Positions 43,798 through 52,941 are shown, numbered from the stretch's first letter. The stretch is 64,000 nucleotides of DNA from Bradyrhizobium sp. AUGA SZCCT0158 (GCF_018130065.1 NZ_JAFCME010000029.1:1-64000); one strand, 5' to 3'. The notes: generated from the letters alone by a model not told the origin. Program-made: numbers and translations.

Positions 43798-43918
43798 TCA
43801 TTCCGGGATGGTCCGAAGGACCAGCCTCAGGGGCGCAATTGCGCCCCGGGGAATCTCGAGATTCCCCGATGTGCAATTGCACATCTGAGATTCGCGCTTT
43901 CGCGCGCCCCGGAATGAC
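43798..43918. repeat. Palindrome-array repeat (copy 1)
   Basis: The element is bounded by TCATTCCGGG and CCCGGAATGA. Inside are three consecutive perfect palindromes: GGGGCGCAATTGCGCCCC, GGAATCTCGAGATTCC and GATGTGCAATTGCACATC. It lies between convergent pyk and osmC. A second copy of the family is at 56632-56753, also between convergent genes. Confidence 0.85.
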
Positions 43919-43920
43919 AG

Positions 43921-44345
43921 CTAAGCAAGCGTCGCGTCCAGCGTGATTTTCGTGTTCAGCAATTTCGACACCGGACAGCCGGCTTTTGCCTTGCCCGCGA
44001 GTTCCTCGAACTTCGCCTTGTCGGCGCCAGGAATTTTCGCATTCAATGTCAGGTGCACCGAGGTGATGGCAAAGCCATCGCCCTGCTTTTCCAGCGTCAC
44101 GTCGGCTTGGTTTCCATCTGCTCGGCGGTGAGCTTGGCTTCGCCGAGGATCAGCGACAGCGCCATGGTAAAGCAGGCGGCGTGCGCGGCGCCGATCAATT
44201 CTTCCGGGTTCGAGCCCGGCTTGCCCTCGAAGCGGCTGGCGAAACCGTAGGGATAGTCGTTCAGCGCGCCGCTCTTGGTCGAGATTGCGCCCTTGCCGTC
44301 CTTGATGCCGCCCTGCCATTTGGCCGAGCCTGATGTCGTCGTCAT
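43921..44345 (-). pseudogene. osmC: OsmC family peroxiredoxin, frameshifted
   Basis: The gene starts at ATG 44345 with AAGGAG upstream and reads MTTTSGSAKWQGGIKDGKGA through AAHAACFTMALSLILGEAKL, then stops at 44097 after 82 residues. The remaining half (ADVTLEKQGDGFAITSVHLT to AGCPVSKLLNTKITLDATLA) continues in another frame. Adding one C on the plus strand between 44105 and 44106 restores an intact protein of about 141 residues. The two catalytic Cys lie on opposite sides of the break, so the product is dead unless the base is a sequencing error. OsmC reduces organic hydroperoxides. Confidence 0.85.
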
Positions 44346-44436
44346 GGAATGCTCCTTCACCGGTGAATAACCGATCACGCGCAATCTGGCGGATGGTTGC
44401 GTCAGAGCGATGTCAATTGCCGGTGATATCCGCGCA

Positions 44437-44453
44437 AAACGCGTTCCGCGTTT
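44437..44453 (-). terminator. Stem-loop at the tetR end
   Basis: AAACGCG-TTC-CGCGTTT, flanked by further CGCG pairs, lies 19 bases after the stop codon of the minus-strand TetR gene and upstream of the osmC start. It probably separates the two transcripts. Confidence 0.5.
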
Positions 44454-44471
44454 GTCGCGAGGGATCATGCC

Positions 44472-45146
44472 CTACGCGCCGACCAGCGCCTTGGCCGGCA
44501 GCACCGCCTGCACCACGAGGCCGCGGGCGCGGGCGTCCATAACGCCGACCGCGCGTAGCGCCAATAGCGTCACGGTCTGCACGGCGTCGCGCAGTTTTGC
44601 GGAATCGTCCATATTGTCAGGGGCCAGCGGGCCGACCAGCGCCTCGTGCAATGCGCCGAGCAGTGCGGTGGCGGCGAGCGCGGTATCCTGCGCCGGCAGA
44701 TGTCCGGCACGCACGGCCGCCTCGATCCTTGCTGCGATCTCGCCGGAGATTTCGCGGCGGCTGGCGAGCCGCGAAGCCGACACGTCGACATCGACCGGCT
44801 CCGCCAGAATCCCCCAGGCGAGCTTGCGCTGCGACAGCACATGGACGGCGACCGTCGTGACCGCCGCGGCCAGTGCCGAGGACGGCCCGGGCGCCGCCTC
44901 CGCCGCGCGGCGGATCGCGGCCAGTTCGTCGCGCGAAACTTCGGCGATCAATTCGGAAATCAGTTCGGCCTTGGAGGGGAAATAGCGATAGACGGTTCCG
45001 GCCGCGACATTGGCGCGGACCGCCACGGGGGCGATCTGCACCGCCGCCATGCCGCCGTCCGCCGCAGCGTCCCGCGCCGCCGCCAGAATGGCGCTGCGCC
45101 GCGCCGCCAGCCGTTTCACCACTTGCTGGGTTCGCCGATAGACCAT
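44472..45146 (-). CDS. TetR/AcrR family repressor
   Basis: A 224-residue regulator. I choose ATG 45146 with GGGGAAG nine bases upstream; longer in-frame starts at 45161 and 45194 are possible. The N-terminal HTH reads ILAAARDAAADGGMAAVQIA then VAVRANVAAGTVYRYFPSKA, a standard TetR helix-turn-helix ending in YRYFPSK. The C-terminal ligand domain is unassigned. It lies upstream of osmC on the same strand and divergent from the PAP2 gene; either could be its target. Confidence 0.87.
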   Translation of the reverse strand: MVYRRTQQVVKRLAARRSAILAAARDAAADGGMAAVQIAPVAVRANVAAGTVYRYFPSKAELISELIAEVSRDELAAIRRAAEAAPGPSSALAAAVTTVAVHVLSQRKLAWGILAEPVDVDVSASRLASRREISGEIAARIEAAVRAGHLPAQDTALAATALLGALHEALVGPLAPDNMDDSAKLRDAVQTVTLLALRAVGVMDARARGLVVQAVLPAKALVGA

Positions 45147-45222
45147 GGCGCGCTTCCCCATCCCCGGCGCGTCCGCACCCGGGAGGGGTTGCAAGATCGC
45201 GCTGCGTCTTCAATGTTTTGAA

Positions 45223-45264
45223 CGATTGTCCCCAATCGCTTTGAAGAACTGAACAACTATTCAG
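45223..45264. promoter_or_regulatory. Candidate TetR operators
   Basis: Two inverted repeats lie upstream of the repressor gene: CGATTG-TCCC-CAATCG (45223-45238) and CTGAA-CAACTA-TTCAG (45249-45264). Both are of the size TetR dimers bind. The gap contains no gene and serves the divergent repressor and PAP2 genes. Confidence 0.35.
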
Positions 45265-45411
45265 GCCTGTTGACAAGAAGCAAATATGACGGCCTCGGGG
45301 GCAAATGGCCGCTGAACGCAGGGTCCAATTGGTGGGCCGATAACCATAGCCGTTTCCCGAATATTAAGCCTTCCCGCGCAACTGTGCCGCTACAACCTCG
45401 CAGGGTGCGGC

Positions 45412-46389
45412 ATGGTCAATTCGAACGCTTTCACGGCCTGGCGGCTGTTTCAGCTGAACTGGATTCCGATTGCCGCCATGGGCGCCGTGGTGCTGCTCGG
45501 GGGCGCGCTCTGCGGTTTCACGATGAAACCGCTCGCGCTTGCCGTTACTCTTGGAATCGTCGCGGCATTGGCGCTGATCGCCTACCTCTATGCCTTCGCC
45601 AAGGGCGATCAGGCGGATCCCAAGCTGATCTTTCCGCTGGGGGCGATTTCCCAGCTGCTGTTGATCGCGACGATCATGGGGCCGCTGACCTACGTCGCTG
45701 CTGTGACCAACTGGCCGCTGCAGGACCGCGCCTTGCTCGCGATCGATCGCGCCATGGGCATGGATCCGGAAATGATCGCGCGATACGTCAACGATCGTGA
45801 ATGGCTGGGCGCTTTGCTGGTGCGCAGCTACACCCTGATCAAGATCATCCTGGTCGCGATCCCGCTGGTCCTTGCCCTGACATCGCGTTTTGTGCGGCTG
45901 CAGGTGTTCGTGCTTGCGTTCAGCCTGACACTGATCATGACGCTCGTGATTTCGACGTTCACGCCGGCGGTCGGAACCTACTACGGCCTCAACATCGACC
46001 CTGCGCAATTCTCGTCGCTCGATGCCTCGATGTATCAGGCGCAGCTGCGCGACATCCTGGCGCTGCGCGATGGCTCGCTGCGGCATCTCGAATTGCTCAA
46101 GATCACCGGCATCGTATCCTTCCCGAGCTTCCACGCGGCTTCCGCCGTGCTCTACATCTGGGCGCTTTGGCCAGTGCGCTATGTTGGAGGGGCCGCGGTC
46201 GTCCTCAATATCCTGATGATGGCTTCGACGCCGGTGATCGGCGCCCACTACATGATCGACGTGTTCGGCGGTGTCGCGCTGGCCGTGATCGGCATCTGCC
46301 TTGCCAAGTATCTCGTAAACATCGTGGCGCCCTCGTCGTCGACCGCGCAGGCTGCGCCGCAGATAGCCCTGGTGCCGGCATTGGATTAG
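45412..46389 (+). CDS. PAP2-superfamily membrane phosphatase (PAP2_3/inositolphosphotransferase-like)
   Basis: A 325-residue inner-membrane protein with about seven spans. ATG 45412 has AGGGTG upstream. The catalytic motifs lie late: SFPSFHAASAVLYIWAL and PVIGAHYMIDVFGGVALAVI, holding two His and the Asp needed for a phospho-His intermediate. Relatives dephosphorylate lipid phosphates or transfer head groups. The gene is followed by a large multi-span protein and may act on envelope lipids or glycans together with it; this is inference from position. Confidence 0.82.
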   Translation: MVNSNAFTAWRLFQLNWIPIAAMGAVVLLGGALCGFTMKPLALAVTLGIVAALALIAYLYAFAKGDQADPKLIFPLGAISQLLLIATIMGPLTYVAAVTNWPLQDRALLAIDRAMGMDPEMIARYVNDREWLGALLVRSYTLIKIILVAIPLVLALTSRFVRLQVFVLAFSLTLIMTLVISTFTPAVGTYYGLNIDPAQFSSLDASMYQAQLRDILALRDGSLRHLELLKITGIVSFPSFHAASAVLYIWALWPVRYVGGAAVVLNILMMASTPVIGAHYMIDVFGGVALAVIGICLAKYLVNIVAPSSSTAQAAPQIALVPALD

Positions 46390-46592
46390 GCCGCCATCGC
46401 CGTGCCTTGCGATGGTAAATTCTGACTAAAACGCGTGTCCGCCCGGTTAACGGCTTCTTCGCCAAAGAACATCATTGTCAGGCTCGTGAGCCTGCAATTC
46501 ACGCAAAAATAGCGCGGCTATGGTCAGCTCGCGAAAATTCCTGCGGCACGCCGTGACTGTCACACCAACGCAAGAAGCCGGCCCAAAATCCG

Positions 46593-48107
46593 ATGTCCAT
46601 TTCCTTCGCCAATCCGACTGTTAATGACGCCAGCGTCCGCAGCCTCGGGCGCGTGCTGATTCCGCTGTTGACCGGGCTCGTCGCCTATCTGATCTTCCTG
46701 TCGCTCGGGGAAATCCTGCTGCGGGATTCCGACACGCTCTGGCAGATCAGGATCGGGCAGTGGATCGTCGAGCATGGCGCCGTGCCCTACACCGACGTTC
46801 ATACCTTCACCCGGTTCGGCGAACCCTGGATGTCGAGCTCCTGGCTGTCCCAGGTGCTCTATGCCGTTTCCTATGAATCTTTGGGCTGGGCCGGCCCGGT
46901 CATCCTGACCTCGCTCGCGATCGGGGCGACGGTCACGATCTTCATGTACCTGTTTGCCGACTATCTCGACCCAACCCGCGCGATCCTGCTGGTCACGCTT
47001 GCGGTGCTGGAGTCGGCGACCCACTTCCTGGCACGCCCCCATATGCTGGCGTTCCCGTTCATGGTCGCGTTCCTCGGCGGGCTGCTGGCAGCCGCGGATC
47101 GCCGGAGCGCGCCGTCATGGTGGCTGCTGCCGGTGCTTGCGATCTGGGCCAATCTGCACGGCGGTTTTGTTCTCGGACTGGCACTGATCGGACCGATCGG
47201 CCTGGAAGCGCTTTGGACCTGCGAACGCAAGGACCGCATCAGGCTGATGATTCAATGGGCGATGTTCGGTGTTGCCGCCGTCGCGGCGTGCTGCTGCACC
47301 CCCTATGGCTGGAACACGCTGATCGGCGCGGCAAAAATCCTCAGCCTCGGCAAGCTGCTGTCCATGATCTGGGAATGGATGCCGGCCAACTTCGCCACCT
47401 GGAGCTTCTTCGAATTCACGCTGCTCGGCCTGATCGGTCTCGGCTTCTATCGAGGCCTCTCATTGTCGGTGCCGCGAATCATCCTGCTGCTCGGCCTGCT
47501 CTGGATGGCGCTGTCGCATTCCCGGAACATCGAAATCTTCGCCTTTATCGTGCCACTGGTCGTGGCCAAGCCGTTTGCCGAGCAGTTGGGAACGCTGCGC
47601 GCGGCGATGGTGCCCGCTCGGGAAGGACAGTCGCGGGCGCCTGTGATGCTTGCCGCGCTCGCGGTGGCAGTGGCCGGATGGGCATCGACGCAAGTGTTCA
47701 TCGCGCACCACCCGTTCGCGTTCCTGTCGTCCCAGACCCCGGTCGCAGCGGTGGACGTCCTGCAGAAGCGGCAAGCTCAGCGCATCTTCAGCACGTCGCC
47801 GTTTGGCGGCTATCTGCTGTCGCGCGACATCAAGGCCTTCATCGACGGCCGCGCCGAACTCTACGGCGAACAGTTCGTCCTGGACTATTTCGACGCGGTC
47901 ACCGCCAAGGACGTCAACATACTGCTCGCCACGCTCGACAAGTATCAGATCGACGCCACCTTGCTGGGGCCGGATTTGCCGGCCACCAGGGTGCTGGATC
48001 ATATCGCGGGGTGGAAGCGGGTGTATGCGGACGACGTCGCCGTGATCCACGTCCGCGACGATCAGCGCAAGGCCGCTCCACCTTCCGCGCCGAGCTCGTC
48101 AAACTGA
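46593..48107 (+). CDS. Polytopic membrane protein, possible GT-C glycosyltransferase type
   Basis: A 504-residue inner-membrane protein with about eleven spans. After the first span comes LRDSDTLWQIRIGQWIVEHG, a loop with an acidic pair like those in GT-C glycosyltransferases, followed by VPYTDVHTFTRFGEPWMSSS. A soluble C-terminal region starts near residue 395 (FSTSPFGGYLLSRDIKAFID; YGEQFVLDYFDAVT). I infer a sugar-transfer role with low confidence. The start codon lacks a clear ribosome-binding site. A hairpin CAGGCTC-GT-GAGCCTG sits at 46479-46494 in the gap before it. Confidence 0.6.
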   Translation: MSISFANPTVNDASVRSLGRVLIPLLTGLVAYLIFLSLGEILLRDSDTLWQIRIGQWIVEHGAVPYTDVHTFTRFGEPWMSSSWLSQVLYAVSYESLGWAGPVILTSLAIGATVTIFMYLFADYLDPTRAILLVTLAVLESATHFLARPHMLAFPFMVAFLGGLLAAADRRSAPSWWLLPVLAIWANLHGGFVLGLALIGPIGLEALWTCERKDRIRLMIQWAMFGVAAVAACCCTPYGWNTLIGAAKILSLGKLLSMIWEWMPANFATWSFFEFTLLGLIGLGFYRGLSLSVPRIILLLGLLWMALSHSRNIEIFAFIVPLVVAKPFAEQLGTLRAAMVPAREGQSRAPVMLAALAVAVAGWASTQVFIAHHPFAFLSSQTPVAAVDVLQKRQAQRIFSTSPFGGYLLSRDIKAFIDGRAELYGEQFVLDYFDAVTAKDVNILLATLDKYQIDATLLGPDLPATRVLDHIAGWKRVYADDVAVIHVRDDQRKAAPPSAPSSSN

Positions 48108-48117
48108 CGCCCGGCTT

Positions 48118-49245
48118 TCACTCCCAGGTCAGCGCGCCACCGTTCTGATATTCAATGACGCGGGTCTCGAAGAAGTTCTTTTCCTTCTTCAGGTCCATCG
48201 CTTCGGACATCCACGGGAACGGGTTCTCGGTCTCGTCGAACACCCGCGCCAGCCCGAGCTGCGCGCAGCGGCGGTTGGCGATGAAGTGCATGTAAGTTTC
48301 GCACAAAGCCGCGTTCAGCCCGAGAAAGCCGCGCGGCATGGTATCCCGGCCATAGGCGGCTTCGAGTTCGGCCGCGGTGCGCACCATATCACGAACCTCG
48401 TCCTGGAACGCCTTGGTCCACAGATGCGGGTTCTCGATCTTGATCTGGTTGATGACGTCGATGCCGAAATTCAGGTGGATGGATTCGTCGCGCAGGATGT
48501 ATTGGTACTGCTCGGCAATCCCCACCATCTTGTTGCGGCGGCCGAGCGACAGGATCTGGGCAAAGCCGGTGTAGAACCACATGCCCTCGAAGATCACATA
48601 GAAGGCGACGAGGTCGCGCAGGAACGCCTGGTCGGCCTCCGGCGTGCCGGTCTTGAAGTCGGGATCGTCGAGATGCTGGGTGTGCTTCAGCGCCCACGCC
48701 GCCTTGTCGGTAATCGACGGCACCTCGCGGTACATGTTGAACAGCTCGCCCTCGTCCAGGCCGAGGCTCTCCACGATGTACTGGAAGGTGTGGGTATGCA
48801 CCGCTTCCTCGAAGGATTGCCGAAGCAGATATTGCCGGCATTCCGGATTGGTCAGATGGCGGTAGATCGCCAGCACGATGTTGTTGGCGACCAGGCTCTC
48901 GGATGCCGCGAAGAAGCCGAGATTGCGCTTGATGGCGCGGCGCTCGTCCTCGGTGAGGCCGTCGCGCGACTTCCATAACGCGATATCGGCCTGCATCGAG
49001 ACTTCGGTCGGCATCCAGTGATTGTTGCAGCCGGCGAGATATTTCTCCCACGCCCACTTGTATTTCAGCGGCAGCAATTGATTGACGTCGGCGCGGCAAT
49101 TGATCATCCGCTTGTCGTCGACCGACACACGGCCACCGCGGCGGTCGATGGTGCCGAGCCCGGTTTGATCGGCCTCGGCAGCGGATTGCGTCACGAAAGG
49201 CGGCGGCGCCTGACGCGGGGCTGATGGTTCGGACCAGTCGAGCAT
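48118..49245 (-). CDS. nrdB: Class Ia ribonucleotide reductase, beta subunit
   Basis: A 375-residue di-iron protein. I choose ATG 49245 because AAGGA lies seven bases upstream; ATG 49251 is also possible. The iron ligands lie in QSFEEAVHTHTFQYIVESL (Glu and His) and in EGMWFYTGFA and DESIHLNFGIDVIN. It generates the radical, with oxygen, that NrdA uses to reduce ribonucleotides. It follows nrdA by 25 bases and should share the B12-riboswitch transcript. The last gene ends 10 bases from a convergent gene. Confidence 0.94.
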   Translation of the reverse strand: MLDWSEPSAPRQAPPPFVTQSAAEADQTGLGTIDRRGGRVSVDDKRMINCRADVNQLLPLKYKWAWEKYLAGCNNHWMPTEVSMQADIALWKSRDGLTEDERRAIKRNLGFFAASESLVANNIVLAIYRHLTNPECRQYLLRQSFEEAVHTHTFQYIVESLGLDEGELFNMYREVPSITDKAAWALKHTQHLDDPDFKTGTPEADQAFLRDLVAFYVIFEGMWFYTGFAQILSLGRRNKMVGIAEQYQYILRDESIHLNFGIDVINQIKIENPHLWTKAFQDEVRDMVRTAAELEAAYGRDTMPRGFLGLNAALCETYMHFIANRRCAQLGLARVFDETENPFPWMSEAMDLKKEKNFFETRVIEYQNGGALTWE

Positions 49246-49270
49246 TGTCATTTCCTTTTCTTCTTGCTGC

Positions 49271-52186
49271 TTACTGGCAGGCTTCGCATTCGGGATTATC
49301 GATGGAGCACGCCACCGCACCGGACAGGTCCGGCGCGGTGGCGGCCAGCGGGACGATGATTGGGGCTGGAGCCATCATCGTCACGGAGGCGACACTGTTG
49401 AGCTTGCCGTCGGTGCCCTTGAGCGTGGACTTCTCGACATGCGTCGCGCTGCGCGAGCGCAAATAGTAAGTGGTCTTCAAGCCGCGGCTCCACGCCAGGC
49501 GATAGAGCGCGTCGAGCTTCTTGCCGGACGGGTTGGCGATGTAGAGGTTGAGCGACTGCGACTGGTCGATCCATTTCTGTCGCCGCGCCGCCGCCTCGAT
49601 CAGCCAGGCGCTGTCGATCTCGAAGGAGGTGGCATAGAGCGCCTTGAGATCATCAGGGATGCGGTCGATCGAGCCGACGCTGCCGTCGAAATATTTGAGA
49701 TCGTTGACCATCACCTCGTCCCACAACCCGCGCGCCTTGAGGTCGCGCACCAGAAACTCGTTCACGACGGTGAAGTCGCCGGACATGTTGGATTTGACAT
49801 AGAGGTTCTGGTAGGCGGGCTCGATCGACTGCGCGACGCCGCAGATGTTGGAGATGGTCGCCGTCGGCGCGATCGCCATCACGTTGGAATTGCGCATGCC
49901 GGTCGATCTGACGCGCTCGCGCAAGCTGCCCCAATCGAGCGTCATGGAGCGGTCCATCGCGACGCCGCCGCGCGCTTCCGCCAACAGTTCGATCGAATCG
50001 ATCGGCAGGATGCCCTGGCTCCACAGCGATCCGTCGAACGAGGGATAGCGGCCGCGCTCAGCGGCGAGATCGACCGAAGCCGAGATCGCGTAGTAGGAGA
50101 TCGCCTCCATGCTGGTGTCGGCGAACGTCACGGCCGCATCGGAGGCGACAGCGATCCGCATCGCCTGCAGCGCATCCTGGAACCCCATCAACCCGAGGCC
50201 GACCGGACGGTGCCGCAGGTTGGAACGCCGCGCTTCCGGAATGGTGTAGAAATTGATGTCGATGACATCGTCGAGCATCCGCATCGCGATCGTCACGCTG
50301 TTCTTCAGCCGCGCCTCGTTCAGGCGGCCGCCCTGGATGTGATTGAGCAGGTTGATCGAGCCGAGATTGCAAACCGCGGTCTCGTCGTCCGAGGTGTTGA
50401 GCGTGATTTCGGTGCAGAGATTGGAGGAGTGGATGACGCCGGCATGGCGCTGCGGCGAACGGAGATTGCAAGGATCCTTGAACGTGATCCAGGGATGTCC
50501 GGTCTCGAACAGCATGGTCAGCATCTTGCGCCACAGGTCAGTGGCGCGGACCTGCTTGAAGACGCGGATTTCACCGCGCGCCGCCTTGGCCTCATAGGCG
50601 GCATAGCGTTCGGCGAATTTTGTGCCGTAGAGGTCGTGCAGGTCGGGCGTCTCGTCAGGCGAGAACAAGGTCCATTCGCCGTCGGTTTCGACGCGTTGCA
50701 TGAACAGGTCAGGCACCCAGTTCGCGGTGTTCATGTCGTGGGTGCGGCGGCGGTCGTCGCCGGTGTTCTTGCGCAGATCGAGGAACTCCTCGATATCGAT
50801 ATGCCAGGTCTCGAGATAAGCGCAGACCGCGCCCTTGCGCTTGCCGCCCTGGTTGACCGCAATGGCCGTATCGTTGGCGACTTTCAGGAACGGCACCACG
50901 CCCTGGCTTTCACCATTGGTGCCCTTGATGTGGGCCCCAAGGCCGCGCACGCGGGTCCAGTCATTGCCGAGCCCGCCGGAATATTTCGCCAGCAGCGCGT
51001 TGTCCTTGACCGACTTGAAGATGCCGTCGAGATCATCCGCGATCGTGGTGAGGAAGCACGACGACAGTTGCGGCCGCAGCGTTCCCGAATTGAACAGCGT
51101 CGGCGTCGAAGCCATGAAGTCGAACGACGACAGCAGATCGTAAAACTCGATCGCGTGCGCCTCGCGATCGATCTCGCGGGTCGCAAGTCCCATCGCGACG
51201 CGCATGAAGAACGCCTGCGGCAGCTCGATGCGGTTGCCGCCTTCATGCAGGAAATAGCGGTCGTACAGCGTCTGCAGGCCGAGGAACTGAAACGCCAGAT
51301 CGCGTTCCGGCTTCAGCGCCGCGGCGATTTTCTTCAGGTCGAAGCGCGCCAGATCCGGATCGAGCAACTCGGCCTTGATGCCGGTCTTGATATAGGCCGG
51401 GAAATATTCGCCGTAGCGCGTGGCCATGTCGGCCTGCGAGGCGTTGGTCGGCGCGCCATGCACGTAGGACAGCACTTCGGTGCGCAGCTTGTCGAGCAGC
51501 AGCCGCGCGCTCACGTACGCGTAGTTGGGCTCCTGCTCCACCAATGTCCGCGCGGCCATCACGGAAGCGAGCGCCAGTTCGTCCTGGCTGATGCCGTCGT
51601 AGATATTGCGCTGGGTTTCCGCGATGACAGGCACGGCGTCGACGCCATCAAGGCCGGCGCAGGCCTCGGCCACGATCAGCGCGAGCCGCGCGGTATCGAG
51701 CGGCGCTTTGGTGCCGTTCGCCAGCGTCACATGCAGCACGGGTCCTGCCGCAGACGTTGCCGATTTGGCGGCTTCCTGCTCGGCGCGCTGCCTGGTGCGC
51801 TCGTCGCGGTACAGCACATAGGCGCGCGCCACCTTGTGGTGCTCGCTGCGCATCAGCGCCAGTTCGACCTGGTCCTGCACGTCTTCGATGTGAAAGGTGC
51901 GGCCTTCGCTCATCCGGCGCGACAGCGCGCCGACGACCTCAGCGGTCAACTGTTCCACCACCTCGTGCACCCGGCGCGAGGCCGCCGCGGTGTGGCCCTC
52001 GACGGCGAGGAACGCCTTGGTCATCGCGACCGAGATCTTGCTGGAATCGAATTTCGAAACCGTGCCGTTGCGGCGGATCACCTGCATCGGAAGTTCGGCG
52101 TCCGGCGCGGCAAGCGTTTCGGGACGCAACTGGAACAAGGCAGCGGTTTTGGCTTCGAGAGAAATGAGACCGGAAGATTCGGACAT
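49271..52186 (-). CDS. nrdA: Class Ia ribonucleotide reductase, alpha subunit
   Basis: A 971-residue catalytic subunit. I set the start at ATG 52186 (MSESSGLISLEAKTAALFQL) with GGGG upstream; a longer frame to 52378 runs through the riboswitch and is not real. Two ATP-cone regions are visible (VIRRNGTVSKFDSSKISVAM; then LANGTKAPLDTARLALIVAE), followed by the catalytic barrel with NLCTEITLN, AVCNLGSINLLNH and the radical-path pair in KTTYYLRS. The C-terminal tail NPECEACQ holds the redox Cys pair. Its leader carries a cobalamin riboswitch, so it is predicted to be off when B12 is plentiful. Confidence 0.94.
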   Translation of the reverse strand: MSESSGLISLEAKTAALFQLRPETLAAPDAELPMQVIRRNGTVSKFDSSKISVAMTKAFLAVEGHTAAASRRVHEVVEQLTAEVVGALSRRMSEGRTFHIEDVQDQVELALMRSEHHKVARAYVLYRDERTRQRAEQEAAKSATSAAGPVLHVTLANGTKAPLDTARLALIVAEACAGLDGVDAVPVIAETQRNIYDGISQDELALASVMAARTLVEQEPNYAYVSARLLLDKLRTEVLSYVHGAPTNASQADMATRYGEYFPAYIKTGIKAELLDPDLARFDLKKIAAALKPERDLAFQFLGLQTLYDRYFLHEGGNRIELPQAFFMRVAMGLATREIDREAHAIEFYDLLSSFDFMASTPTLFNSGTLRPQLSSCFLTTIADDLDGIFKSVKDNALLAKYSGGLGNDWTRVRGLGAHIKGTNGESQGVVPFLKVANDTAIAVNQGGKRKGAVCAYLETWHIDIEEFLDLRKNTGDDRRRTHDMNTANWVPDLFMQRVETDGEWTLFSPDETPDLHDLYGTKFAERYAAYEAKAARGEIRVFKQVRATDLWRKMLTMLFETGHPWITFKDPCNLRSPQRHAGVIHSSNLCTEITLNTSDDETAVCNLGSINLLNHIQGGRLNEARLKNSVTIAMRMLDDVIDINFYTIPEARRSNLRHRPVGLGLMGFQDALQAMRIAVASDAAVTFADTSMEAISYYAISASVDLAAERGRYPSFDGSLWSQGILPIDSIELLAEARGGVAMDRSMTLDWGSLRERVRSTGMRNSNVMAIAPTATISNICGVAQSIEPAYQNLYVKSNMSGDFTVVNEFLVRDLKARGLWDEVMVNDLKYFDGSVGSIDRIPDDLKALYATSFEIDSAWLIEAAARRQKWIDQSQSLNLYIANPSGKKLDALYRLAWSRGLKTTYYLRSRSATHVEKSTLKGTDGKLNSVASVTMMAPAPIIVPLAATAPDLSGAVACSIDNPECEACQ

Positions 52187-52280
52187 CGGCAGACCCCGTG
52201 GTGTTGTTGAGGCCGGATGTCGTTGGGGACGCTGCATCGAATGCGCGGCGGCAAGCGCCGGCATGGATCTGCAAGCGACC

Positions 52281-52500
52281 GCCGGACACCCCGCCCGTGG
52301 ACGTTTTTTCGGTGTCGCGGCAGGTCTCCTGGCTCGCAGGTCGTCGTTATTCCCTGTCTTCCCAATGCGAATCCGCATCAGTGACGTAAAGGCGGGAACA
52401 ACTCACTGCTTACAGTTGCGGGGGCAGCGCCGGAATTTCGCGCCCTTTGGCGGTTCACCGGCTTCCCTCTTAGCCACCATGACTTGCGTCGTGATAGACC
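52281..52500 (-). promoter_or_regulatory. Cobalamin riboswitch upstream of nrdAB
   Basis: Read on the minus strand, the order of conserved blocks is CTAAGAGGGAAGCCGGTG, then GCCCCCGCAACTGTAAG, then GTCACTG, then TTGGGAAGACAGGGAA, then the B12 box GCCAGGAGACCTGCC (52319-52333). L5 carries CCCCGC, complementary to GCGGGG at 52289-52294, the expected kissing loop. The RNA starts near 52500 and ends about 95 bases before the nrdA start. When adenosylcobalamin binds, the class Ia reductase should be repressed. Confidence 0.95.
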
Positions 52501-52654
52501 GTGACAACTACATCTGGTGCGATTTGGGCAATCGTGTCAATGGTGCGCTAGCCGAGCCTGCGAAAATTCTGGTTCACCCTGTTGAAGCTGTGAACAACCG
52601 CAACAAACGGCGATCGAGTTGACGGGCGCGCCGAGTTGCCAGTAAGTGGACGCG

Positions 52655-52860
52655 TCGTGGTTCTTCGGGATGGTTTTCCCGAAGCTAAGAGGGAAGCCGG
52701 TGTGAAGCCGGAGCTGCCCCCGCAACTGTAAGCGGCGAGCCGCTGTCCAACAAAGTCACTGAGACCCGCAACGGTTTTGGGAAGACCGGACAGCAGCATT
52801 GACCCGCGAGCCAGGAGACCTGCCTCGACAACATAAACGTCCTCGGGCGGGGTGTCCCGG
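52655..52860 (+). promoter_or_regulatory. Cobalamin riboswitch upstream of metE
   Basis: On the plus strand the conserved blocks are CTAAGAGGGAAGCCGGTG (52685-52702), GCCCCCGCAACTGTAAG, GTCACTGAGACCCG, TTTTGGGAAGACCGGACAGC and the B12 box GCCAGGAGACCTGCC (52810-52824). CCCCGC at 52718-52723 in loop L5 can kiss GCGGGG at 52847-52852 in L13. The arrangement is complete. It precedes metE, the B12-independent methionine synthase, a standard target. Bound B12 should switch metE off. Confidence 0.96.
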
Positions 52861-52926
52861 TGGTGCGGTTGCGATTCCGCGCGCCTCCTGACGCCTGGAA
52901 TCCAGACGTGTCACTTCGGCCTTTGC

Positions 52927-52941
52927 CCCCAACTTTTGGGG
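52927..52941 (+). promoter_or_regulatory. Hairpin covering the metE ribosome-binding site
   Basis: CCCCAA-CTT-TTGGGG is a perfect 6-bp stem nine bases before ATG 52950. The GGGG at 52938-52941 is the only plausible ribosome-binding site, so this hairpin would hide it, probably as part of the riboswitch expression platform. Confidence 0.55.

Noticed and set aside
49439..52210. 923-residue frame antisense to nrdA
   Set aside because: Shadow of nrdA; no recognisable motif.
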